From NCBI GenBank assembly GCA_964602415.1, contig CAZRQL010000047.1, positions 1 through 15,647 on the forward strand: a DNA stretch of 15,647 nucleotides, written 5' to 3'. The position numbers were made by a program, and so were the translations under genes. Shown here in pieces: positions 7,455-14,891 of the stretch. This DNA is from CAZRQL01 sp964602415 (GTDB taxonomy: Bacteria > Bacteroidota > Bacteroidia > Cytophagales > Flammeovirgaceae). Under the pieces are notes generated by a model. That model had not been told where the DNA came from. It did no database searches and saw only the letters and a list, made by a program, of their open reading frames with translations. Position 1 is the stretch's first letter, and each line of letters opens with the position of its first letter.

Positions 7455-7919
7455 TTAAAATTCTACTTTAACAATGGCTGTTTTTACGTTGTCTGTTTGT
7501 ATTTCGATAGGCTGGGGTAAGGGTGATTTGGCTTTTTTGGGTGCATCCGGCTGGAGGGTCATCTTTTCGAGGCTGTACTCAGTGAGCCGACCTTCTATTT
7601 GGCTGCCGTCTTTGAGGGTGAGTTGGACTTTGCGCCCTACATTGGCCAAAAACTGGCGCGGCAACACCAAAGGACTATCCACGCCCGGCGAACCTACCTC
7701 CAAAATATAAGCCTGCTCAAACAAATTGTTCTCCTCAATCCAAGCCCCCAACGCCCGACTCACTTTCGAGCAAGTATCAATATCAACTCCTTTGTCTCCA
7801 TCCAATACCACAGCTACCGTGGGGCGTTTGGAGGCAGATATGGAAACCGAAACCACAAAGTGCTCAGGCCGCTCCAAACAGCTCTCTACGAATGCCAATA
7901 TCTTGGTTTTCAAGTCCAT
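7455..7919 (-). CDS. rimP: Ribosome maturation factor RimP
   Basis: A 154-aa RimP, needed for 30S subunit maturation. The ATG at 7919 (MDLKTKILAFVESCLE) matches the normal length; a longer in-frame start at 7976 would read through the terminator-like hairpin at 7934-7956. The N-terminal alpha/beta domain has VVLDGDKGVDIDTCSKVSRAL. The family hallmark ILEVGSPGVDSPL (compare the usual EVSSPGLDRPL) is followed by the SH3-like C-terminal domain (VGRKVQLTLKDGSQIEGRL). It is the first gene of a tight operon with nusA (14-nt gap) and the cysteine desulfurase. Confidence 0.95.
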   Translation of the reverse strand: MDLKTKILAFVESCLERPEHFVVSVSISASKRPTVAVVLDGDKGVDIDTCSKVSRALGAWIEENNLFEQAYILEVGSPGVDSPLVLPRQFLANVGRKVQLTLKDGSQIEGRLTEYSLEKMTLQPDAPKKAKSPLPQPIEIQTDNVKTAIVKVEF

Positions 7920-7933
7920 ACTAAAAAAGGCAA

Positions 7934-7956
7934 ATAAAAAAGGGGCTTTTGCCCCT
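7934..7956 (-). terminator. Terminator hairpin between fumC and rimP, possible attenuator
   Basis: The minus strand reads AGGGGC (7956-7951), loop AAAA, GCCCCT (7946-7941) and a T run down to about 7936. This is a strong intrinsic terminator 84 nt after the fumC stop and only 15 nt before the rimP ATG. A promoter-like TTTG-N20-TTGATTTG lies upstream of it (7979-8010), so it may also regulate rimP-nusA. Confidence 0.8.
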
Positions 7957-7978
7957 CTTGTTGTTGAGATATACATTG

Positions 7979-8010
7979 CAAATCAAGTGCTTTGGATTTG
8001 AATTTCCAAA
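7979..8010 (-). promoter_or_regulatory. Candidate promoter for the rimP-nusA operon
   Basis: On the minus strand, TTTG (8010-8007), 20 nt, then TTGATTTG (7986-7979). This is one mismatch from TAnnTTTG. A start near 7972 would give a roughly 50-nt leader containing the hairpin at 7934-7956. Confidence 0.4.
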
Positions 8011-8040
8011 TTTTTCTTTAAAAATATTCCAATTCGTCTG

Positions 8041-9450
8041 TTAAACCATTTTTTCGGGTCGTACCCACTCATCAAATTGTTCAGCCGTCATGTATTTGAA
8101 ATCCAGCCCTTGCAACTCGTAAGAGAGGGCTGCTTCTTTTAGAGTTGTGCCTTCACGGTGGGCTTTTTGGGCTATGGCGGCGGCGTTGTAGTAGCCGATT
8201 TTGGGATTGAGTGCCGTAACGAGCATGAGCGAATTGCTTACGTGTTTGCGGATGTTGTCGTGGAGCGGTTCGATGCCTACGGCGCACTTGTCGTTGAAAG
8301 CCAAGCAGACATCCCCTATCAAACGGGCAGAGTGCAAAAAGTTGTAGATCATCATGGGTTTGAAGACGTTAAGCTCAAAGTGGCCGTTTGCCCCGCCTAT
8401 GTTTATGGCTACGTCATTGCCCAGCACCTGCGCGGCCACCATGGTCATGGCTTCCGATTGGGTTGGGTTTACTTTGCCGGGCATGATAGAAGAGCCGGGT
8501 TCGTTGTCGGGAATGAATATTTCGCCTATTCCAGCGCGAGGGCCGCTTGAGAGCATCCTAATATCATTGGCTATTTTCATCAGGCCCACCGCAACGGTTT
8601 TTAGTGCTCCGTGCGCTTCGACAATGGCATCGTGAGCGGCCAGTGCTTCAAATTTGTTTTCGGCGGTTACAAATGGCAGTCCGGTGAGCTGCGCAATATG
8701 ACGGGCTACACTTTCGCTGTACCCTGCGGGGGTGTTGATGCCTGTACCTACTGCTGTGCCGCCCAGTGCCAGTTCACTCAAATGCTTGAGTGTGTGTTGG
8801 ATGGCTCTGAGGCCGTGCTCCAGTTGGCTTACGTAGCCGCTGAACTCCTGCCCCAGCGTCAAAGGGGTGGCATCCATGAAGTGGGTGCGTCCGATTTTGA
8901 CAATATCTTTGAAAGCCTCTGATTTGGTTTTTAGGGTGTCGCGAAGTTTTTCGATAGCGGGGATGGTGTGCTCTGCCAGCATTTTGTAGGCCGCTATGTG
9001 CATGGCCGTTGGGAAAGTGTCGTTGCTGGATTGTGATTTGTTTACGTCGTCGTTGGGGTTGAGTTTTTTCTTTTCGTCCGTTAAACTTCCGCCTGCTATC
9101 ACATGCCCCCGATATGCCACTACTTCATTGACGTTCATATTGGACTGAGTACCCGAACCCGTTTGCCAAACCACCAGCGGAAACTGGTCGTCGAGTTGTC
9201 CGCTCAAAATTTCATCACAGACCTGAGCAATGAGGTCGCATTTTTCTTTTGGCAGCACGCCCGCTTCGTAGTTGGTCAGGGCGGCGGCTTTTTTCAGGTA
9301 TGCAAAGGCGCGGATGATTTCACGGGGCATCTTGTTGATATCCTGAGCGATAGGGAAGTTCATGATAGAGCGTTGGGTTTGCGCCCCCCAATAGACATGA
9401 GCGGGCACTTCAACCTGTCCCATGGTGTCTTTTTCGATACGGTACTGCAT
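8041..9450 (-). CDS. fumC: Class II fumarate hydratase (fumarase C)
   Basis: A 469-aa homotetrameric fumarase that interconverts fumarate and L-malate in the TCA cycle. It opens with MQYRIEKDTMGQVEVPAHVYWG, typical of FumC. Substrate-binding and catalytic landmarks: TGSGTQSNMNVNEV (97-110), SSNDTFPTAMH (141-151), GRTHFMDATPLTLGQE with catalytic His190 (187-202), GGTAVGTGIN (230-239), the flexible signature loop GSSIMPGKVNP with catalytic serine (319-329), and FELNVFKPMM. Length and residues are normal and the gene looks intact. It appears monocistronic, with its own promoter (9469-9499) and a downstream terminator (7934-7956). Confidence 0.97.
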   Translation of the reverse strand: MQYRIEKDTMGQVEVPAHVYWGAQTQRSIMNFPIAQDINKMPREIIRAFAYLKKAAALTNYEAGVLPKEKCDLIAQVCDEILSGQLDDQFPLVVWQTGSGTQSNMNVNEVVAYRGHVIAGGSLTDEKKKLNPNDDVNKSQSSNDTFPTAMHIAAYKMLAEHTIPAIEKLRDTLKTKSEAFKDIVKIGRTHFMDATPLTLGQEFSGYVSQLEHGLRAIQHTLKHLSELALGGTAVGTGINTPAGYSESVARHIAQLTGLPFVTAENKFEALAAHDAIVEAHGALKTVAVGLMKIANDIRMLSSGPRAGIGEIFIPDNEPGSSIMPGKVNPTQSEAMTMVAAQVLGNDVAINIGGANGHFELNVFKPMMIYNFLHSARLIGDVCLAFNDKCAVGIEPLHDNIRKHVSNSLMLVTALNPKIGYYNAAAIAQKAHREGTTLKEAALSYELQGLDFKYMTAEQFDEWVRPEKMV

Positions 9451-9468
9451 TTTGTTTGTCTTTGGCTG

Positions 9469-9499
9469 CGAAGGTAAAAATGTTTGCCAAGCTGTACAA
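9469..9499 (-). promoter_or_regulatory. Promoter of fumC
   Basis: On the minus strand, TTG (9499-9497), 20 nt, then TACCTTCG (9476-9469), one mismatch from TAnnTTTG. It sits 18 nt upstream of the fumC ATG at 9450. Confidence 0.55.
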
Positions 9500-9590
9500 G
9501 CGGTCGGGAGGTTTTATGTGTTCGAGTGGAAAGTCTTGGAATCCATTCTGAAAATTGAGCCAATTATTAGCAAAGCTATGATATAAATCA

Positions 9591-9621
9591 TTTGTTAATT
9601 GAACAATATAATTGTGCTTTG
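9591..9621 (+). promoter_or_regulatory. Candidate promoter of the 129-aa helical protein gene
   Basis: TTTG (9591-9594), exactly 19 nt, then GTGCTTTG (9614-9621). The -33 box, spacing and TTTG half of the -7 box fit; the leading TA is missing. It lies 22 nt upstream of the ATG at 9644. Confidence 0.4.
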
Positions 9622-9643
9622 CAAAAATTAAAAGCACATTTTT

Positions 9644-10033
9644 ATGTTACACAAAAACAAGGTTCATATCCACGATTTGCATTTTGACCACGTGAATTGG
9701 CTCAATGAGTTGAATTTCTATGTCAATGAGTTGGAAATTTTCCAAAAAAGACTCGATGAGTTGGCTTCTCACAACACCGGCGAGGAAGTCCGCAAAGGCA
9801 TCAGCCACCACCAAAACCAACTCATCATCCAAAAAGAGCAGATAGATATTTTGAGCCATGAATTGAGGGTTCACGAACAGTCGTTGGGTACTTACGCCAA
9901 AGAACACCCTGTAGCGATTGACCACAAACTATTTGGCGACCATACCGGACTCAGGGAACGTATGGAGCGTTTTACTCAAATCTATCAAGAATTTAGGTCA
10001 GAATTCCGTCGTTTTGTAGGTGCTTGGCTGTAA
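9644..10033 (+). CDS. Hypothetical helical protein, His- and Glu-rich
   Basis: A 129-aa soluble protein of unknown function with no signal peptide or membrane segment. It is almost entirely predicted amphipathic helix: HVNWLNELNFYVNELEIFQKRLDELASHNTGEEVRKG, then HHQNQLIIQKEQIDILSHELRVHEQ, and ERMERFTQIYQEFRSEFRRFVGAW at the C-terminus, with heptad-like spacing that suggests a coiled-coil bundle. Histidines are frequent (HIHDLHFDH at 8-16, plus SHH, SHE, VHE and KEHP), which could bind metal, though no fixed motif is evident. The fold looks like an up-down four-helix bundle. It has its own promoter-like sequence and no operon partner. It looks like a lineage-specific conserved hypothetical. 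Confidence 0.8.
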   Translation: MLHKNKVHIHDLHFDHVNWLNELNFYVNELEIFQKRLDELASHNTGEEVRKGISHHQNQLIIQKEQIDILSHELRVHEQSLGTYAKEHPVAIDHKLFGDHTGLRERMERFTQIYQEFRSEFRRFVGAWL

Positions 10034-10063
10034 GCCAACCAAAGATTTAACTGCCGGGGGGTA

Positions 10064-10094
10064 TTGTTGCCCAATTTTTGTTGTTATAGCTTTG
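10064..10094 (+). promoter_or_regulatory. Promoter of the 139-aa exported protein gene
   Basis: TTG (10064-10066), 20 nt, then TAGCTTTG (10087-10094), an exact match to TAnnTTTG. The predicted start is near 10100, giving a leader of about 40 nt before the ATG at 10143. It is bracketed by an inverted repeat (10066-10116). Confidence 0.65.
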
Positions 10095-10116
10095 TATGCT
10101 TACAAGATTGGGCAAC
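10066..10116. repeat. Perfect 10-bp inverted repeat flanking a promoter
   Basis: GTTGCCCAAT (10066-10075) and its exact reverse complement ATTGGGCAAC (10107-10116), separated by 31 nt. The left arm overlaps the -33 region, and the right arm lies just after the predicted transcription start. The -7 box is in the middle. This layout suits a dimeric or looping repressor operator, or a long hairpin. Confidence 0.7.
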
Positions 10117-10142
10117 TTTATCCGTTAATAAAATAAAATCTT

Positions 10143-10562
10143 ATGAGGCTTGTTGTTATTTTGGTGATTTTTAATTTGTTGGCTTACAAAGTTCATGCCC
10201 AGTGCAACGCAGATTTATTGAGTGAAAAAAGCATGAGGTCTATTGCCCCCGGGTTTTTGTATGAGAAGACTTACAGAATAGATGGCAGGGGTGGGGCAAA
10301 AAGCAAAATTGAATTTACTTGTATTCTAAGCAAAGACACCAACTATCAATTTGCTATGACCAGCAAAGATGGAGGTTCTGAAAATATGATTTTCAATCTG
10401 TTGGATGCCAAAAAAAATCCTGTGGCAACAAATTATGTAAACGAGAAGTATTTTAATAGCCTTACTTTCCGCTGCAAGTCCACCGGATTGTATTATTTGA
10501 GTTTTACATTTGAAGAAAACAGCAGCTACTGCGGGGCTGCGGTGGTAGCTTTTAGGCGATAG
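10143..10562 (+). CDS. Hypothetical exported protein
   Basis: A 139-aa protein with a clear signal peptide (MRLVVILVIFNLLAYKVHAQ, cleaved after HAQ), followed by a roughly 120-aa mature domain rich in beta-strand character: YEKTYRIDGRGGAKSKIEFTCILSKDTNYQFAMTS, then NMIFNLLDAKKNPVATNYV and KSTGLYYLSFTFEENSSYCGAAVVAFRR. The pattern 'strand, natural break, FNLLD-KKNPVATN, LTFRCKSTGLYYLSF' resembles small periplasmic or cell-surface beta-sandwich domains. Mature cysteines (CNADLL, FTCIL, FRCKS, SYCGA) could form disulfides. Function unknown. The 3' end overlaps the convergent methyltransferase gene by 11 bp. It has its own promoter with a flanking inverted repeat. Confidence 0.8.
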   Translation: MRLVVILVIFNLLAYKVHAQCNADLLSEKSMRSIAPGFLYEKTYRIDGRGGAKSKIEFTCILSKDTNYQFAMTSKDGGSENMIFNLLDAKKNPVATNYVNEKYFNSLTFRCKSTGLYYLSFTFEENSSYCGAAVVAFRR

Positions 10563-11550
10563 TTTTTTTTGGCTGTCTTGGTTTGTATTGGGCGGCCAGT
10601 TCTGCAATTGCTTTGATATGGGCTGGTGTAGTGCCACAGCATCCCCCCACGATATTGACAGAGCCTTCTTCGAGAAATACTTTGATTTCTTCGGCCATTT
10701 GAGCGGGGCTTTGGTCGTAGTGCCCAAATTCATTGGGCAGGCCGGCGTTGGGGTAGGCCGACACCCATACGGGTGCTTTGTGGGCAATCGTTTTCAGATA
10801 AGGCCGTAAGTCTTTGGCTCCCAGAGCACAATTGAGTCCAACCGAAAGTAGGTCGGTATGAAGCACGGAGACAAGGAAAGCCTCGGTAGTCTGCCCTGAA
10901 AGGGTTCTGCCGCTTGCGTCGGTAATCGTTCCCGAAATCATTTTGGGCACTCTGCGGCCTCCTTCATCAAAGAATCGGTCTATGGCAAAAACAGCGGCTT
11001 TGCAGTTGAGGGTGTCAAAGACTGTCTCGATGAGCAGCGCGTCCACCCCTCCTTCGACCAGTCCCTTGGTTTGCAGGTAGTAAGCCTCTACCAGTTCATC
11101 GAAAGTGATGGCGCGGTAGCCCGGGTCGTTCACATCGGGCGAAATGGAGGCGGTTCGGTTGGTGGGTCCGAGCGCACCAGCCACAAAGCGAGGTTTTTCA
11201 GGACTTGAATATTTTTGAGTGGCGGTTTTGGCTACAAAGGCAGCTTGGAAATTGAGTTCATACACGACTTCTTGCATGTCGTAGTCGGCTTGGGCTATTG
11301 TAGTGCTGCTGAAGGTGTTGGTCTCGATGATATCGGCTCCGGCTTCGAGGTATTGGCTGTGGATTTCCAAAATAATATCCGGCCTTGTCAAACAGAGCAG
11401 GTCGTTGTTTCCTTTGAGGTCTTTGTGCCAGTTTTTGAATCTGTCGCCCCGAAAGTCGGCTTCCGTAAGGTTATATCGCTGAATCATTGTACCCATAGCA
11501 CCATCCAAGACCATGATGCGCTCCGCCAATATCTCTTCCAAACTTTTCAT
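10552..11550 (-). CDS. metH: Homocysteine S-methyltransferase (split MetH N-terminal domain)
   Basis: About 332 aa covering only the homocysteine-binding (beta/alpha)8 barrel of cobalamin-dependent methionine synthase. It begins SLEEILAERIMVLDGAMGTM, with LDGAMGTMIQ as the family opening, then NDLLCLTRPDIILEIH, ADIIETNTFSS and GALGPTNRTASISPDV. The zinc cysteines are GLNCALG (Cys241) and GGCCGTTP (Cys304, Cys305), counted from the ATG at 11550. ATGs at 11553 and 11550 are adjacent and either may be used. The pterin-binding, B12-binding and reactivation domains of full-length MetH (about 1200 aa) are absent, and the next gene converges. Bacteroidota often encode MetH as two proteins; the partner must lie elsewhere. 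The alternative is an independent S-methylmethionine:homocysteine methyltransferase, but the sequence is MetH-like. Confidence 0.9.
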   Translation of the reverse strand: MKSLEEILAERIMVLDGAMGTMIQRYNLTEADFRGDRFKNWHKDLKGNNDLLCLTRPDIILEIHSQYLEAGADIIETNTFSSTTIAQADYDMQEVVYELNFQAAFVAKTATQKYSSPEKPRFVAGALGPTNRTASISPDVNDPGYRAITFDELVEAYYLQTKGLVEGGVDALLIETVFDTLNCKAAVFAIDRFFDEGGRRVPKMISGTITDASGRTLSGQTTEAFLVSVLHTDLLSVGLNCALGAKDLRPYLKTIAHKAPVWVSAYPNAGLPNEFGHYDQSPAQMAEEIKVFLEEGSVNIVGGCCGTTPAHIKAIAELAAQYKPRQPKKTIA

Positions 11551-11667
11551 CATGCTAAAATTTGCGCAAACTAAACCAAAACGCATCATTTTTGCGTCAA
11601 ATTCATTTGGAGACCCCAAAATCTGTTGTTTACCAAATTCAAATTATCAGAACTATCCTCAATCGTT

Positions 11668-12879
11668 ATGTTGAAAGTCAATCACTTATTACTATCGCTT
11701 TTTGTTTTGTTTGCTTCAGGTCTGCAAGCCCAGATAGATGCTTATCCCTTCCTTCGCACCGACAAAAACGAAATTTACATCCCTTCCAAAACTTCGTTTA
11801 AGTTGTTTTTTGACAAATTGAAAAAACTTCAAAGCGGCGAAAAAGAAAAAGTTCATATTTTGCACATAGGGGACTCTCATATTCAGGCAGATATATTTTC
11901 GGGTAGGGTTCGCCAGCGGTTCGCCGACGACTACCGCTTTGGCATAGGCGCGCGCGGGTTTTTGTTTCCCTATCGTTTGGCCAAAAGCAACAACCCCGAG
12001 GATTTTCAGGTCTTATACACAGGCAGTTGGGAGGGCAAACGCTGCGCCCTGCCAAGCGAATACAGCCGTTGGGGTTTGGCGGGAGTTACTGCACAAACCC
12101 GCGATGTAAACGCCACTTTTTCAATCATACCGAATATAAAAAGCGTTCAAAATGAAATTATTAGAGTCAAAGTCTTCTATCCTTCGGCAGACAGCTACTC
12201 TTTTCATATTGTATTGATACCTGAAGAGGACAATCAGATTGTCAGTCAGCTCAGAACCAGTGATTTTGTGGAGTTCACTCTCGCCCAGCCCCAGCAAAAA
12301 GTTAAATTCGCTCTTCAAAAAACCAGTCCTATTCAAAACAATTTCTTACTGCAAGGCATCTCATTGGAAAACAATGACCAAGGGGTCATATACAGTGCTT
12401 CGGGTGTCAATGGCGCAAAGGTCAGCAGTTACATTCGCTGTGTGGCTTTTGAGCGCAATCTTCAAGCCCTCAAACCCGATTTGGTCATTATTTCTTTGGG
12501 TACTAACGATGCCTTTTTTGACGATTTCAACCCCGCCACCTTCAAATCGAACTACCGCTATCTCATTGACAAAATACGCAAGGTCGCGCCTCATGCGGGC
12601 ATTCTGCTGACCACCCCGGGCGACAGCTACCGCCGCCGCCGTTACCCCAACCCCGATATGCAAGTGGCGGTAAACAAAATTGTAGAAATTGGCAGAGAGC
12701 TTGGTGTGGCGGTCTGGAATTTTTATGAGGTGATGGGCGGCTTTCGCTCGGTCGAACTCTGGCAAAGGCATTTGCTCTACCAAAATGACTATGTTCACCT
12801 CACCCATCAGGGCTACATATTGCAAGGGGACTTACTGTACGAAGCCTTCGACAAAGCCTATCGGGCTTTTGCTAAGTAG
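11668..12879 (+). CDS. Exported SGNH-family hydrolase with inserted domain (Ape1-like)
   Basis: A 403-aa secreted hydrolase. The ATG at 11668 gives a signal peptide (MLKVNHLLLSLFVLFASGLQAQ); an upstream in-frame ATG at 11626 lacks one. SGNH blocks: HIGDSHIQAD with nucleophile Ser70, SASGVNGA (block II Gly, about 244-250), SLGTNDAFFDD with Asn280, and DYVHLTHQGY with catalytic Asp374 and His377. Between blocks I and II lies about 165 residues of beta-rich sequence (about 80-240), a layout known from Ape1-type peptidoglycan O-acetylesterases, which carry a CBM35-like insert. A role in peptidoglycan or polysaccharide deacetylation is therefore likely but inferred. The first Arg-rich stretch after block III (SYRRRRYPNPD) faces the active-site loop. 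It is divergent from the metH-like gene. Confidence 0.85.
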   Translation: MLKVNHLLLSLFVLFASGLQAQIDAYPFLRTDKNEIYIPSKTSFKLFFDKLKKLQSGEKEKVHILHIGDSHIQADIFSGRVRQRFADDYRFGIGARGFLFPYRLAKSNNPEDFQVLYTGSWEGKRCALPSEYSRWGLAGVTAQTRDVNATFSIIPNIKSVQNEIIRVKVFYPSADSYSFHIVLIPEEDNQIVSQLRTSDFVEFTLAQPQQKVKFALQKTSPIQNNFLLQGISLENNDQGVIYSASGVNGAKVSSYIRCVAFERNLQALKPDLVIISLGTNDAFFDDFNPATFKSNYRYLIDKIRKVAPHAGILLTTPGDSYRRRRYPNPDMQVAVNKIVEIGRELGVAVWNFYEVMGGFRSVELWQRHLLYQNDYVHLTHQGYILQGDLLYEAFDKAYRAFAK

Positions 12880-12935
12880 TTGATATTAAGCGAATCGTTG
12901 CTTTAAAATTCTTGCAATAACCTGCCTCAAAAATT

Positions 12936-14786
12936 TTAAACCAACTGCTCGATTTTTCGCTGCACTTCTTGATAGGATTGGGTGTATTTGGCCAACAGTT
13001 CGGGGTTTCCGAAAACAGAGGGCTTAGAGAGTTCGAGTTCCAATGCTTCTTTTTCCAGTTCCAGTTCAAAAAGCAGTTCATCGGCTGTTTTGCCGTTGGG
13101 CTTGCTTTGCGGTTTGTTGGGAGAGGTATTTTTCTCCTGTGTTTTATTTGCCTCTTTTTGTATGGGGGTTGGTAAGGGTTGCTGCTCTGTGACCCTTCGC
13201 GCTTGCCAGTCTTGGTATTCTTCAAATGTGCCCGGGTATTCTTTGAGTTGTTGGTCTTCGATAAACCAAATTTTGTTGGCTACGGCGGAGACAAAAAACC
13301 TGTCGTGCGAGACGACCACAAAAGTACCGGCGTACTGTTGCAGGGCGCGAATCAAAATATTTACCGACTGTATGTCCAAGTGGTTGGTAGGCTCATCGAG
13401 AAGCAAAAAATTGGCTTCTGAAACCAACGTTTTGGCCAGGGCGACCCGCGATTTTTCGCCGCCTGACAGCACTTTGATTTTTTTGTACACGTCGTTTCCG
13501 GCAAAAAGAAAGCAGCCCAATATATTGCGGAATTGGGCTTCGGTTCTTTCTACGCCGGTTTGCTTCATTTCTTCAAGTATTTCGTTTTCTATGCTCAAGG
13601 CTTCAAGCTGGTGTTGGGCGTAGAACGAAGGGATGACATTGTAACCGGTTCGCCTTTCACCTTCAAAGGGTTCTGTTCCTGCTATCATCCTGAGCAAAGT
13701 AGATTTGCCTTTTCCGTTGGCTCCTATGAAGGCGATTTTGTCCCCGCGCTCTATGGTCGCGTTGCTCTCGCGGATGATGACCTTGTCGCCGTAGGCTTTT
13801 GAGGCGTTTCTGAGTTCGGTGATGATTTTGCCCGGCTGGGTTTTGAATTCAAATTTCATGTTGATGGCGGCATTGCTGATTTCGACATCATCAACGACTT
13901 CCATTTTTTCCAACATTTTGACACGGCTCTGCACCTGCCTCGATTTGGTGGCTTTGGCTCTGAACCGCTCTATGAAGGCTTCCGTTTGTTTAATCTTTTG
14001 TTGCTGGTTTTTGAAGGCGTTACGTTGGATTTCGATTCTCTCTGATTTTTGTTCCAGGTAGCTGTCGTAGTTGCCCACATAAAGATTGAGTTTTCCACCA
14101 CTGACTTCTACAATTTTGTTGCAGCACCCGTTGAGGAACTCTTGGTCGTGTGATACGATGATGACCGCTCCTTCGTAGCCTTTGAGGTAGTTTTCGATCC
14201 ACTCGATGGAAGGCATATCAAGGTGGTTGGTGGGCTCATCGAGCATGAGCAAGTCGGGCTTTTGCAGCAGCATCTTGGCCAACATTACCCTCATGCGCCA
14301 GCCTCCCGAAAACTGTTCCAGCGGACGCATCAGATCAGCGGTCGAAAAGCCTAAGCCTTCCAGCACCTCTTCGGCTTTGTGTTCGATGTTATAGCCGTCT
14401 GCCGCCTGAAACTCATCTTGTAGCTTGGTGAGTTGGTTGAGTAGCTCGTCGCTGTATTGCTGCTCCATTGCGTGCAGCACCTCGTCTATTTGGGCTTGGA
14501 GTTTGAGCACCGGCCCAAACGCCTGCATGGCCACATGCAAAATAGGCTCTTCGCTTTGAAAAGAGAGCAAATCTTGGTTGAGGAATCCAAGGCTCATGCC
14601 CGTAACTTTTTGGATGCTCCCTGAGTCGGGCTGGAGTTGGCCGTCAATGATTTTGAGCAAAGTAGATTTACCCGCTCCATTGGGGCCTACTATGCCCATG
14701 CGGTCTTTGGGTTTGATATGCAAAGACGCATCGTCATAAAGAGCCCGACTGCCGTAGTAAAAAGAGAGATTTTGTATGGAAAGCAT
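12936..14786 (-). CDS. ABC-F family ATP-binding protein
   Basis: A 616-aa protein with two ABC ATPase domains and no membrane segments, the mark of ABC-F translation factors that bind the ribosomal E site. Domain 1: Walker A GPNGAGKS (34-41), signature FSGGWRMR (159-166), Walker B LLMLDEPTNHLD (179-190). Domain 2: Walker A GANGKGKS (355-362), signature LSGGEKSR (440-447), Walker B LLLDEPTNHLD (461-471). The inter-domain linker (about 240-315) has the basic helical pair expected of the P-site-tRNA-interacting motif. The C-terminal extension (about 530-616) is Gln/Pro/Lys-rich and then coiled (ELLFELELEKEALELELSK), as in Uup/YheS-like members. It is most likely a housekeeping ribosome factor; a resistance role cannot be excluded. 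Confidence 0.95.
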   Translation of the reverse strand: MLSIQNLSFYYGSRALYDDASLHIKPKDRMGIVGPNGAGKSTLLKIIDGQLQPDSGSIQKVTGMSLGFLNQDLLSFQSEEPILHVAMQAFGPVLKLQAQIDEVLHAMEQQYSDELLNQLTKLQDEFQAADGYNIEHKAEEVLEGLGFSTADLMRPLEQFSGGWRMRVMLAKMLLQKPDLLMLDEPTNHLDMPSIEWIENYLKGYEGAVIIVSHDQEFLNGCCNKIVEVSGGKLNLYVGNYDSYLEQKSERIEIQRNAFKNQQQKIKQTEAFIERFRAKATKSRQVQSRVKMLEKMEVVDDVEISNAAINMKFEFKTQPGKIITELRNASKAYGDKVIIRESNATIERGDKIAFIGANGKGKSTLLRMIAGTEPFEGERRTGYNVIPSFYAQHQLEALSIENEILEEMKQTGVERTEAQFRNILGCFLFAGNDVYKKIKVLSGGEKSRVALAKTLVSEANFLLLDEPTNHLDIQSVNILIRALQQYAGTFVVVSHDRFFVSAVANKIWFIEDQQLKEYPGTFEEYQDWQARRVTEQQPLPTPIQKEANKTQEKNTSPNKPQSKPNGKTADELLFELELEKEALELELSKPSVFGNPELLAKYTQSYQEVQRKIEQLV

Positions 14787-14809
14787 CGAAAAGCTAATTT
14801 TTTGACCCG

Positions 14810-14817
14810 CAAAAATA
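14810..14817 (-). promoter_or_regulatory. Candidate -7 box for the ABC-F gene
   Basis: On the minus strand this reads TATTTTTG, matching TAnnTTTG, 23 nt upstream of the ATG at 14786. No good -33 element is visible. Confidence 0.35.
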
Positions 14818-14891
14818 CGAAAAAAACTGTTTCGATATAGGCTTTACCTTGGGGAAGGCGGTTTTACGGTAGAGTTGATTTTCAGATAGCT

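Noticed and set aside
10024..10038. Small hairpin TTGGCT-GTA-AGCCAA over the stop codon of the 129-aa gene
   Set aside because: The loop is only 3 nt and there is no T run, so it does not qualify as an intrinsic terminator.
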